Below, piece after piece: positions 23,138 to 34,720 of a stretch of 64,000 nucleotides of DNA. Numbering within the stretch: position 1 is the first letter of the stretch; each line of letters starts with the position of its first letter. The stretch is from Sphagnum magellanicum (Eukaryota > Streptophyta > Sphagnopsida > Sphagnales > Sphagnaceae), in assembly GCA_021904315.1 (NCBI GenBank), contig CM038921.1, forward strand, positions 7,780,146 to 7,844,145, given 5' to 3'. The notes beneath the pieces are model-generated. The model was not told where the DNA came from. It ran no database searches and saw only the letters and a list, made by a program, of their open reading frames with translations. Both the position numbers and the translations under genes were made by a program.

Positions 23138-23458
23138 GGGGAGGTTCCCATCCGAGTGGGTTCTCCTGAGGGAGTGTCCCATGAGGGTGGTAATCCGAGG
23201 CCGTTCCTGACCAATCGAGAACACATGAGTATGGGAACCTCCACACATGTAAAAATCTTTTCTTTTTCTTTCCTCCATTCTTTCCTTGTTTTTTTGAATT
23301 TTCGTTATCTGTCCCTTTCCTCCTTGTGTTTTTCAATTTTGCTGATCCGTCAGATAAAAAATCTTTCCATGGGAACATGGGAACATATAAATATAGCAGG
23401 ATCTCCCCCACTGCATAACTCCCTAGGGATCTTCTGCTAGGGGAGAGATCCCTCAAAA
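23138..23458. mobile_element. Short inverted-repeat element, copy 2 (MITE-like)
   Basis: GGAGGTTCCCA at 23140-23150 is inverted exactly as TGGGAACCTCC at 23232-23242. A pyrimidine-rich stretch, CCATGGGAACATGGGAAC and a tail with CTAGGGATCTTCTGC and GATCCCTCAAAA follow, in the same order as in 6633-6905. It lies between the CRSH-TPR promoter side and the 3' end of the SNARE gene. Confidence 0.65.
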
Positions 23459-24816
23459 TAAAAAGAGAAATAAATAGAGAGGTTTTTATATTATATTTAG
23501 AAATGTTGAAATTTAGAAAAACAATAAAACAATCTGAACAAGCAACATTTTGTGGAGGCTAATAATGCCCTTGGAGCCGGGCGTTCCCAAAATAAGTGCC
23601 TGCCTGAGGTGGAGCTGAGGGGGTGCGCTTCTTTCAGGAACACCCCCAATGTTGCTAGTTCCATTGAGCCTAGGCTAAAGCCTCAATTACCGGTAAATAC
23701 ATGAGAGAAAAACTCTCTACTCTTTGCTAGTAACTGCAGCTCTCAGCTTTGATGCTCATCTTGGTAAATCTACTTGTGGGTTTGCCATATGTAAACCTCA
23801 TTGAAGCCTCAAAGATGTTCATCATTCTCCATGCAATTCAACTCCAGCATTTCATCTGCACATCAAGTCATTATGCCAAAAAGATGGATCCATAACTGGT
23901 GCTATTCGATCACATAGTTACAATCTTAGGAGAATAGGACTAGTCATAGATCCAAGCTTTTGGCATGACAAGTCTTGAAGGAATTCAGCTCCAGCACTTC
24001 ATCAGGCCATTTCCGAACTATATCTTGTAATCTATAAACTTTTTTTCTGCATCAGATATACCTCTCACTTGAACTGCCCAGTAGTTCTAAAAGAGAACGG
24101 TTAGCAGCCAGCAAACCTCTACTGGGAAGCATGATGTATAGCTAAGTACTAATAAAAATGTGTTGTGTATCCTTCCTTTGCAGGAGAGCAATGAAAGTAT
24201 AAGCAGGTGATTGCTTTGTGTGGAGCAGTCCTCAGAATGCAACCACAAAAATGTCTAGCCTCCTGGAATGTAATTCAAATTCTAAGCATCTTGGAAATTT
24301 CAATGTCTTTCAACTTTGGTAGTCCTAATACTGGCCTTGTGTCAGTGGCACATTCACTTCCAGCTACCATTTTCCAATCTCAGTACTGCCTGCACATTTT
24401 GCCCCACAGAAATAGGAACGTGGGAAACACCCAACAGACTGATGACGATATTCACCAGAAAACACTTGATCCACAATGTAGCACTGGAAGACTGTTGGAC
24501 TGAATTGAAAAGCTCAATAATACATGCAATTGCACAATAAAATCTCTATAACTAATATCCCTTCAGACTAAAAGGGAACTCCTCTTCCCTGGAGTGCTTA
24601 TTACACATAGGGTTTACACTAGCTTCCACAGGCTTATCTCTTTCAATCCTGCTTTAATAAAAGGGAAACTAGACACCTTCTGAACTCAGACAATGACCCA
24701 AGACAATCTATAGCAATTTATGATGTTAAGAAAAAAATCTGAAGAACTTTGGGAGCAACCAGGATTTGTCCACATTGCTCCTCTGGCTGATTACCAATCT
24801 AACAAATAGGGCAGAA
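23459..24816. other. Intergenic region, 3' flank of the SNARE gene
   Basis: No gene recognised. A more GC-rich patch at 23560-23700 has GGAGCCGGGCGTTCCC and GGAACACCCCC words, which could be a further repeat fragment. ORFs at 24207-24540 show no domain. Confidence 0.4.
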
Positions 24817-27215
24817 TTATCTCCGAAGTAGTCGCTGACCCCGCACATTTGCCCTCTTGACTCGAGAGTTGAGCTCCTGGATATCTTCTGATAGATGATC
24901 TATACCCGGAGATTGCCTGAGAGAACACAGGTGATAATTAAGGACATTGGAATAAAGCATTAGATTTTTTCAAGCATGATATAACCCTCCTTCCCAATGA
25001 ACTTCAATACTCTGGTATTGAATTGATTACTTGCTAATTCAGCAATGTGATTCAAGTGCACGCAACACATACAATGTGTCTGCACACTGGAGAGCAACTT
25101 CAAATCTAGGCCACAGTCCCAAAACATACCGCTGAATCTCAACGTTCATGTCCATTGACATCTCCTTCATCTGTGATATCACTGTGCTCAATTCCCCCAG
25201 CATATCATCTTGAGTATCCCTCTCAGCCTGTTTCCACCCATACGCAAAGCACACTCAGATGACAGTAATTGCAAAGAAGTTCATTGCAGATCCCTCTAGA
25301 GTATTTTTAAGTTGCATAGACATGTGCATAAACAGCATACAGAAGTGCCTCTGTCTCCACAAGCAATAATTTAACATAGAGGAGGAGCTCAAGACTCTTA
25401 CATCCAGTTGTCCAGCAACACTGTTTAGATCATGTGTTCCTGAGCTTCCAGATTTCTTGTTCATTGCTTCTCCATTTAGGCCCAAAGATTCTCGATCAGC
25501 AGGGTTCTCTTTTTTATGAGGGTTATCAACTGCAAGAGCACAGCACATACTATGCCCATGTCATTAGACTTATTCACTCTTTAACAGTGTTCAGAAATGA
25601 CTTGAGGATCATCCAGTGACAGTTCCACTTCTGCAAGCATCAACATAGGTGAACTTGGCGAGTTTGATTGTATCTCCAGTACAAAAGCAATAGAACCAAA
25701 CATTATACAAAAATTCAACTGTTGCACAAATACTTGTCTCTTGCAGTTTAATGATGGACTGATGAAACACATAATGCTCATTACACCACCAAGCTAGAGT
25801 TTCTGTCAAACATTTCTAAGGGGTCTGTTTCATCATCAACTGTTGATTGCAACTGTGGTTCTCCGCAACAAACTGTCAAATATTAAACTCCAATCACCTG
25901 GCAGGTAGATTGTGTGAGTTTCTAACCAGGACACCCTAGCTAAGACATTAGAGCACATGAGTTTCTCATGAAATTAGTTAGTTTCTAACCAGGATGCCCT
26001 AGCTAAGACATCAGAGCACGAGTTTCTTGTGAAATTAGTCAGTCTCTAGATCAGGACACCCTAGCTAATGTGTCACAGCACATGAGTTTCTCACTCTTTT
26101 AGAAGGGGACACTGAGAAACTTCATTGTTTGGCCATGTCCAGAAAAATATTGCTTCCAGGAAAGGTGGAGAAAGAAAGAGATAGTTTCTGGGTAAGAGAC
26201 AGATAGAATGAATGTGTGTGTGTACCTTGACGAACCATGGGTCCTGTGATCTTTTTAGTTTTCTTGGGTTTCCAACTCTTTGAAAATATCCCTCCAAGAC
26301 TTCCCAGAAGCTTCTCTCCCTGATCAAAAGACCCCCAAAAAAAATGAAACCAATCAATGAGAAAAAAGATTACAGTCAAACTTTCATTACCATCCGCCTT
26401 TCTATCTTCTTCATCTTTTAACGGCAACAGAGTCAATAATAATATGCTATATAGTTGAGAAAGGGGAAAGAGTTGCAAAACCAAACTTGCACACCTGCTG
26501 GATGCCAAAAGAAATCTTAGTAAAAAAACCATGTTTTTCTTTGTACCTGTGCGAACATACGGCAGCAGCTTCTTAAGATGGATGCCAAGTCTCTGATGAG
26601 AATTTGCCCCACATAAGTACTAAACATCTCTTGTGGCAGACGACAACAAAGCAAGAAACTCTTGGCAAGAAAGAGAATCGTGAGCAAAAAAAGTGTGTAC
26701 TTTACCCTGCTCAAATGCTGGTCAATCTGCACAGCTTTTTCATGTGTGCGCTCAATCTGAATCCCTTGGTCATGTAGCGTGATCAAAGTCTGGACACCAA
26801 TGCCCATGGTATCTTCCGCCACTCGCACACAATTCTTGATTGTGGATGTAGTCTCTTGTGACTTCTTCAAAGCATGTTTCTCTAGATCAAGAACAGCCTG
26901 ATTCACGTACTCCTCTCCGTCTGCTTCACCCTGATGAGATTCATACGTATCATCATATGCACCACCATTATTATTATCGCTTTGATACCTTGACTTAGGT
27001 CTCGAATCTCCATAGCTGAAAAGCTCTTCTGTCTGAGAAGCAGCAGCAGCAAGGGAAGAAGAAGCAGGCCCGCCTCGACGGACTGGTTCTTTTCTCGCGT
27101 TCCTAGCCCTCGAGGTCGTCGTTTCCTCTTCATCCGAATCGAATGGATTCCCCTTGCCTGTCTTCCTTCTGTCGCGCGGCCCCGCCAAGCCCCTCTTAGA
27201 AACCTCCGTTGCCAT
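24817..27215 (-). CDS. SNAP33/SNAP25-type Qbc-SNARE
   Basis: A plasma-membrane and cell-plate fusion SNARE that pairs with syntaxins (KNOLLE/SYP1 type) and VAMP72 proteins. Five exons on the minus strand (27215-26706, 26319-26226, 25529-25402, 25227-25130, 24916-24817) join in frame to 309 residues, the usual plant SNAP33 length. The start at 27215 gives MATEVSKRG and the typical early NPFDSDEEE. The Qb helix (about 105-170) includes NCVRVAEDTMGIG and the zero-layer glutamine in LHDQGIQIERTHEKA, running into LSRGEKLLGSLGG across the first splice. The linker carries WKPKKTKKITGP. The Qc helix starts QDDMLGELSTVISQMKEM, with its zero-layer glutamine in IQRQSPGIDHL, and ends RVKRANVRGQRLLRR. There is no membrane segment and no cysteine cluster, as in plant homologues. 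Intron 2 holds a triplicated repeat. Confidence 0.93.
25918..26100 (-). repeat. Tandem triplication, period about 62 bp, in SNARE intron 2
   Basis: GTTTCTAACCAGGA, CCCTAGCTAA, and GCACATGAGTTTCT words recur at starts 25918, 25981 and 26042. Copies one and two are closely similar; copy three is more diverged. All lie inside intron 2 of the SNARE gene. Confidence 0.85.
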
Positions 27216-27835
27216 CTCCACAGAAGAAGAAGATGCTTCTCTTCCAACACGAATCCGGCTATGCCTAATACAAAGACAACAGCAAAACCTTCCCCTCGTC
27301 AATATCTATCTATCTCTACACAAACTCCTACACACACACTCGCAATCTTTCTTGTTTCTGTGTGTGTGTGTGTCTATGTATCTATGTGTCTTTCTGTCAT
27401 TTGTTTCTGTTTCGACTGCGTGCGTGTGTTTTGCGCTCCTGACACAAAGCTCGGACCAAGAAGAGGATGCACACCTAGAACAAAGGCTTGCTTTACCAAG
27501 AAGGTTGTGAAGAAAAAACAAAACAAAAGCGAGAATTGCAAGAGAGGAGGAAAATGCAATACCTTATGCCGCCGCGTTCATGCTCATCACAGTCGGACAA
27601 AGGCTGGTAAGAGGAAGGAAAGAGGAAGGCGACGGAAGATTCTGCGGCGACGACACGGAGAGACAGGAGCGATGCGCATGTGCGAGACGGAAACGGCGTC
27701 GCAGGGCAAGGCAGAGTCCCCAACCCAAAACCCCCCGACCTTCTTCCTTCCTTCTTCCCACTACTACAGTGTCTCTGTTTCTGGCGAAAAAACATTTTCC
27801 TAGCGCCAAAAATAAAATAAAATGCCATTTATTTA
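27216..27835 (-). other. Leader and promoter side of the SNARE gene
   Basis: GC-richer than the neighbouring DNA, with a TG microsatellite (about 27359-27373) and purine/pyrimidine tracts. A minus-strand frame is open upstream of ATG 27215 to 27302, but MATEVSKRG fits the family start and the upstream extension has no conserved feature. TATA box and start site not identified. Confidence 0.4.
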
Positions 27836-29945
27836 GCCAAAGGCAGCTCAATGTTTTTTTCCCCAATTTTCTGATGTAGCTGAAGTGGCGATCATCCATA
27901 AGATGATTTAGCCAGATTTGGCTACATACTAGAAATGAAAGTAGGAAAAAACCAGAATCCTTCTCTATTCTTGGTTAACTACTGGAAGTTATCATGAAAT
28001 TTGGCGATTTGGAACCTTTTTTTTTGTTCGAAATCTGGCCAATTTGGGCTATTTTTTCCATGAAAAATCATTTTGTGTAGGTCGAAATCATATTTTTCAG
28101 GTCGAAATCTGGCGAAATTTCGCCAAAAATTGAAAACACTGGTGGTGCTGCCTCAAGTGGCGTGTCCCAGAGTTCTTTCTTTCAACTATGTCAACTAGAT
28201 GAATTGGCGATCATCCACAAAAGGAATGAGCCGCATTTGGCTAAAGGTCAGACAAGTAAAGTAAGTTTTTTAAAAGATTCCTGCCTAGTTCTGGCGACCA
28301 GTAGAAACTCATTGTCTAAATATGGTGACTTGCGACTTTTTTCCCTCAAAATATGGCGACTTTTACAGTTAATTTTTTTTAAAAAAAAAGCCCTTATACA
28401 ATTCGCACTGAGTTTTTTTTGTCGTCACATCACAGTGCGAAAACCAAGACTGTTGACCTAGGAAGTGTTTAGGTCCAGATGTGTCTATTTTAATTATTTT
28501 TATTTCTAATAATGGCGAACAAATCCCTAAAATCACAAACAAAATCATTTCCACTCCCACCCCCCCAACACACACACATTTTCTGAGAAAGCTTTCGCCA
28601 AGTTGCAAAACTTCGTCAAAAAATAAAAACCACTGTTGCCAATATATAACTGGTTTGCCTTTCCCTTTAACCTGTAGCCAAATCTGGCTAAGTCCTCTTT
28701 TGGATGATCGCCAACCCACCTACCTCACAAGTTTGGAAAAAAACAACCCTTCCCATAGTTTTAATTATTATTATTTTTAATATAGCCAAAGTGGTGATCA
28801 TCCATAGGAAGATTTAGCCATTTTGGTTACAAGCTGAATATGAAAATATAAACTCTTAAACATCTCTCTATATTTTTGGCTACATATTGCCAGCAAAAAA
28901 AGGTTGTGTGTGACATTGGTGGTCAAAATGGCAATCATTCTCAACATGATTTAGCCAAATTTGGCTGTAGACTAGACGGGAAAGTAGAAAGTTTAAGAAT
29001 TCTTTTATTTTCTGGCTACCTGCTGGATCCAGTTTGTTTTTTTTCTTTTTCTTTTTCTTTTTTTGGTGTGGAGATTTCACACCACGGTGACAAAATAAAA
29101 CCTAGTGCCATGCGAATTTTTTGAGAAAATGCGCCAAAGTCGCCATAATTTGAGGACAAAAAAGTTTGAAGTCGCCATATTTAACAATACTGTCCTCGGT
29201 AAGCAAGATTCTAAAATTTTCTACTTTCATATCTAACCTCTAGCCAAATTTGGCTATAGATTAGATGTGAAAGTAGAAAATTTTAACAATTTTTTAATAT
29301 TTTGTCTACCTGCTGGAACCTGCTTTAGAAATCTGGCGAATTAGGGCCTTTTTTTTTTTTCCATAAAAATCCTTTGTATGTGCCAAAATCATATTTTTCA
29401 AGTAAAAAAAAAGCGAAAACTCGACAAAAATAAGAACACTGTGCTTCTTCTTTTCCCTATTCTCCTTCTCTTTTTCTTCTTTTCAACTTCTGTGCCACAA
29501 TTGCTGCTCTGTCTTTTTCTTCAAGAGGAAAACAAATTCAAACAAACAGCAGATCTTTCTTTCTAATCAGGTGCCCCACTAATGCCGACAAATTGAAAAC
29601 CCTAAACCCTAAATTTAAAAAAGAGAAGAAACTAAAAAACCCATTTTATTTTCTTTTGATTCAAATTCTACAGGCAATTTAAGTGAAACACCACTTGAAT
29701 GGATGGATGAAAACGAAGATGAAATTTGGATGAATAATCAAGATCCTTGTGAGCTCCGGATGTATGTGATGTTGTGGATGTGATGTTGTGGAAGTAGTAA
29801 TAGTAATCATCCATCCATCCATCCATAAGAAGATTTAGCCAAAATTTAGGATATGAAAATGAAGAAAATCTAAGCATCCTTTCTATACAGCTGGCTACTT
29901 TACTGGAAACTAATATGGAAAAATCTAGCGAATTTTATTATTAAT
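27836..29945. repeat. Cluster of a dispersed AGCCAAATTTGGCT repeat family
   Basis: At least six partial copies lie here in both orientations. One module reads GGCGATCATCCATAAG, then ATTTAGCC and a TTTGGCTA palindrome-like word (27890, 28206, inverted near 28710, 28793, 28930, 29826). A second module, TAAATATGGCGACTT with poly-T and TATGGCGACTTTT, sits at 28317-28372 and inverted at 29134-29186. Copies end near GAAAACACTGG or GAACACTGT. TGGCGAAATTTCGCCA (28110-28125) is a perfect 16-bp palindrome. No transposase frame is present. Confidence 0.7.
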
Positions 29946-30959
29946 GTATTTCAAAAATCTGACAATTGAAAAACGTATAGAACATTGCTTTTTGCAGTTT
30001 TTTTTAAATTTAAAAGAACCCATGATCCCCGTCCTAATAGTTTTAAATTTTTTTGATAGACTCTCAGGTCTAGTTCCAGATCCGAAATTCTTCAAATTTC
30101 AAGACTCCAAATTTAAATTTTTAAAAAATAAAATAATATAATATATATATATAATTTTTTAAACTCCTTACACATAGCCTTAAAACTATTTTTTTTCTAA
30201 TCACTAGCACTGCAAACCAATAAAAAGTGACCACCCATATCAACTACATGCTTTAAATGAAGAAAAAAACTTTGCATATTTGAAACATGTTCCAAAATTA
30301 ACAATTGCATTCCTAACCGCATTTCAATCCCAAATCTATTATTTCAAAAAATAAATACATGCCTGAATTTTTTTCTAATATTTTGTGGAAATTATTTATG
30401 ATTTTGTCAACCTAACAATGCATCTAACCCCAACTAGAATAAATAAGTAAATATTTTAAAAATATTTTTAAATCAAAATATATGCAAATTGGGTTTGGTG
30501 GCCAATTTCTCAGTCCGACTATACCTAGAGGCCAAGGTATGTTCAATTCCAGGTTTGGTTTTGGTTTTTTTTTTTTTTCAAATTTTGAGCCAACGCTCTA
30601 GGGACATAAAACCAGCCAGATTCAATTTTAATACAAAGTTATGACAATCAGATTGGTTCTTGAATTTTATTTTGGGGGTTGGCGAAAATTGGTTAAGGTA
30701 TTAGGATTTTTATATTTTCCATACTCAACTAGTTTTCAAAGATATTGGTTCTCACAAATGCAATAATAGCTAGTTTTTAGATTTGGTTCTCACAACTTGA
30801 TTATCAGATTTTAATTCATTAAAAAAAAATTGACACTTGAAAAAGTTCAAAATAATTTTTAAATGAAAAAAAATTTGCAATAATGTTTTTATTCAAAATT
30901 TATATTTTCACAACTTCATCCCTTTCGACTACGTAGTTAGTTTAAATTTCTAGAATTTT
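29946..30959. other. AT-rich intergenic DNA, nothing recognised
   Basis: Poly-A/T runs and a short TA microsatellite near 30136-30153. No coding or structured feature is supported. Confidence 0.5.
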
Positions 30960-31330
30960 TAATTAATATTTTTATAAATTTTAGATGGTTAGTTATTGAC
31001 TAAATTCATTAAGCAATTAGTTTCAATTACATTTGCATTGGTTAGTCTTTCAATTAGTAGTTCATACTTAGTGTTAGGCAATTATTTTAATAATTAATAA
31101 TTTCCATCTATCTCATATAAAAAAATATTGCACAAACATTTATTATTCCTCTTCATTTGTAATAAATGCATGAGAGTCTGTTTTGTTAACTTTTGAATTT
31201 GAATATATAAATTTAGTTTGGATCAGATAAGATTAATTAAAGTAGTTTTTACATATTCATTCTTGAGAACTTAATAATTGTCCCATTATCATTTGGTGAT
31301 AATCTTTTGTACAAATGTTTGGGAATTAAA
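30960..31330 (+). repeat. LTR-like direct repeat, copy 1
   Basis: About 350 bases from TTTTATAAATTTTAGATGG to the TCATTTGGTGATAATC word recur in the same order at 34370-34720, including TTCATTTGTAATAAATGCA, GTTAACTTTTGAATTTGAAT and TTAATAATT. Copy 1 is the more diverged at its 3' end. The words after it resemble the primer-binding region of the second copy. Confidence 0.6.
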
Positions 31331-32939
31331 AATACAAAATCCAAATTCTTTTTGAACAAGGTAGAATGATGTATATGAAATGTATTTTAGAAGTCCAATC
31401 ACATGTACAAATTGTAAAAGGGAGGGAGATAAGTTTGTTTCTTGTCCTTACTTGCTAGAAAAAGAAAAGTTATAGGTCCAATTGCTTATAAAAGCTTTTT
31501 GAGAAGATTTTATTTCATATCAAGAATAGTGGTGTGCATTTGTTTCATTATATCTAAAAGAGCTTTCAAAGTGTACATTTAGGCTTGCAAACGATGATGT
31601 AGCCAAATAACATGCCAATGATGTTCATCTTTTTGTGCTAATAACAAAACAATGAGTGCAATATGCACAACCTAATAATCCAATGTGCACACAAGCCTTG
31701 GTAGTTTACAAGTTCACGAAACACTTGATAATAGCATCTATGCGAGCATTGTAACAAACAATACCTCTATGTAACAAATGTCACAAAAAAACATTTTGGG
31801 TTTTGCGACTTACCTTTATAATTGTGTATTAATTAAAAAGAACATTTGTGACTAGTGACTATTGAATTGTTAAACCCATGTTGTTTCACCCATTTACTCA
31901 CAAAAGACATATAATTATAAAGCCCAATTTTTTTATCAACTAAGATTTTTTTTTAATATTGAAATTCCATGTCATCATTGACCTTGGTTTGACATGCAAA
32001 GTGCATGCCACATGTCAACCTAATTGTTTTTACTCAACTAAGAGTTACAAAAGATGCCTTGATAGATGGATGACATGTGTTAAAAATCTATAAACACATG
32101 TTCAATTATGAGTCATTACACATGAGCGAAAATCAACCTAGCCTAACCAAAAATCAACTTAACCTTGCCTAACTAGCCTAAGTCAAATGGCCTAGGTTAA
32201 AAACAAATTTTTGCCTCTTAGCCTAGGTAGTTTTGATTAGGCTACCTAAACTTAGGTTAAATGGTATGAGTCTCTTAAGTTGCAATATTAAGGACTTGAA
32301 CCCTTCACCTCCACTTTGGGGTTCAAACCTTCATCCATTACACTACCAAAATTTTAATATTAAGTCTATTAAACACAAAATTATAAAAATCAAAAATTTT
32401 AATTTAAAATTAAATTAAGCCACCCTAGGTTGACCTAAGATGAATTAAGTTTACCTAAACTACCTACAAGTTTAGCCTAGGTTAATATAGGCCTCCCTAT
32501 GTTAAAATAAATTAACTTAGTCTACCTTAGCTAGGATTACTTAAGCTCTAAATTATTTAAAACTAGGTTAAACCTAAATTAAATTAAGTTAATCTAGGCT
32601 AAACATAGACTATGTTAGTCTAAACATGGTGAAAATAACACAAGTGAAACTAAACATTATTTTGGCCAAACATGTTTAAACATTGTTAAACACCTTTAAA
32701 CACAATTATTTAGGCTAAGCTTGGTTTAAAATTGTAAACAATGATAAATTTGAAGATTTAGATTATATTTGGTTAAATTTTTAAAAATTAAAATAAAGTC
32801 CATTATTGAAGAAATACATGGCTTAATCTAGCTAAATTATGATAAAATTATAAACAAAATTAGGTTATTTAAACTAAATTTTGCTAATAAAATGATTGGT
32901 TTTATACGATTGTCGTTGTTTGTTTTAGTCATTTTTGTT
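31331..32939. other. AT-rich intergenic DNA with CCTAGGTTAA-type words
   Basis: 32120-32620 is dense in short words such as CCTAGGTTAA, TTAACCTAG and TAGCCTAGG in both orientations, a low-order repetitive pattern without clear period. No gene recognised. Confidence 0.4.
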
Positions 32940-33455
32940 AGTTACATGAGTTAGAAGGTTGATTACTAGTTGCTAAAAACATTTTTAGTTTTTTCCTTAA
33001 TCATGTTGGACATTATAGTTACATAGGACAAGTTGTAAAAAACATGTTTTGACATCATGAACACTTTTAACCGATTAAAATTGCAATTTTATTGAAATTA
33101 GTGTCATGGGTCATTAAGTTGATTACTAGTTTTTAAAAACATTTTTTTCGTTTCCTTAATTGTGTTGGACATTATAGTTGCATAAGATAAATCATAAAAA
33201 ACATGTTTTTACATTATGAATATTTTTGACCAATCAATAAATGTAATTTTATTAAAATTAATGATATGAATCATTAGGTTGATTTTTAGTTATTAAAAAC
33301 ATTTTTAATCAATTTCTTAATCGTGTTAGACATTGTAGTTGTATAGAACAAGTCATAAAAGACATGTTTTAGCATTATGAACACTTTTGACCAATCAATA
33401 AATATAATTTTATTGAAATTAATGTCATGAGTCATTAGGTTGACTAGTAGTTGTA
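32940..33455 (+). repeat. Tandem array, 160-bp unit, just over three copies
   Basis: GTTGATT/GTTGACT starts recur at 32958, 33118, 33278 and 33439, a period of 160, 160 and 161 bases. Each unit carries AAAAACATTTTT, GTTGGACATTATAGTTG (variants), AAAACATGTTTT, and AATTTTATTGAAATTA. The fourth copy is only a start. The unit length falls in the usual range of plant satellites, but three copies do not make a satellite locus. Confidence 0.85.
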
Positions 33456-34369
33456 ACACCTTATTGACACATGGCATGCCACATCATCATCATTAGAAAT
33501 AAAATTGTTATTAGTTACTATTAGTTGCAAAAGTAAATGGTATTTTTTAAAAATGAAAATCATTTAAATATATTAATATAAATTCAATAATAATAATATA
33601 TTTACACAAAAATTGAATAAATTGTCATATTGACTATAGTTGTAAAACCATGATGCCACATCGCATCTTGATGTCCCTTGTACATAGTAATTTTTGTGAC
33701 TAAATAGTTATAAACATAATCGAAAAAAACAATAATCAATTTTTAAACTAGTCACAAAATCAAAGATGTTTATTGTCAAGTTAATATAGGATCACAACCC
33801 ACCAATTACATATGCCAAAAGGTGCATAAACAAGTGCCAAATTTTTTTATAAAAACACAATTGCAAAATACCTACTACATAACTAGAAATTTTTCTTGCA
33901 TTTAATTTTGCACTAGTAGTGGTAGTTTTATACACATTTACATTGCTTATAAATAAACCACAAGAAGTAGTCATATCTTCAAGCTCAACATTGGCAAGTG
34001 ATATAGTTGATTATCACACACACTATTGTGTAAATCAAACAATCTATAAGTACATGTTTATGCACAAATGGTTTTACAAATATTCAAACACACCAACATT
34101 GGTTTTGTGCACCCAACTAGTGGTTGCAAGTCTTTTCCAAACTTTAGACATAGTGGATTATAACTTGCACAATTCTATCTGCCATGATGTTCATAATATC
34201 TTAGTTTTTACGTTCACTTGGATGGAAAAACAAAACCAATAACTAGTATTGGATGAATGTCATTAAAATTAGTGATTTTTAATCTTTTAGCATTCATACA
34301 AAGACATAATCCACATTAAAAAGGGGGGTCATATTAACTATGTACTAATTTAACTTTTATAAATGTTAA
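33456..34369. other. AT-rich DNA between the 160-bp array and LTR-like copy 2
   Basis: An open frame at 33919-34242 (107 codons) has no recognised domain; its Thr/His-rich sequence could be a decayed element product. Nothing else is supported. Confidence 0.35.
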
Positions 34370-34720
34370 TTATAATTTTTATAAATGTTTTAGTTGATTA
34401 GTTACTAACTAAGTTCATTAGGTAGTTAGTTTGAATTATATTAGCATTGGTTAGTATTTGAATTAGTTTAAATTTGGTGTTAAGTAATTATTTTAGTTAT
34501 TAGTAATATCCATTCAGCCTATATAATTAAATAATGCATTAACATTTGTCATTTCTATTCATTTGTAATACATGCATGAGAGTTTGTCTTGTTAACTTTT
34601 GAATTTGAATTTATAAGTTTAGTTTGAATAACATAAGGATTAAGATATTTTTTGTGTATATTCTTGAGGATTTAATAATTATCCAACACCATTTGGCGAC
34701 CATCTTACTCCTCAAACACC
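34370..34720 (+). repeat. LTR-like direct repeat, copy 2, followed by a PBS-like site
   Basis: The counterpart of 30960-31330. It ends with ACACCATTTGGCGACC at 34689-34704. In plant Ty3/gypsy elements the primer-binding site just inside the 5' LTR often reads TTTGGCGAC, so this end looks like an LTR followed by a PBS. No gag or pol frame was recognised downstream, so any element is badly decayed. Confidence 0.5.

Noticed and set aside
29597..29617. Interstitial telomere from AAACCCTAAACCCTAAA words (also 37416, 15466, 57910)
   Set aside because: Only two or three units each, scattered; consistent with telo-box words rather than telomeric arrays.
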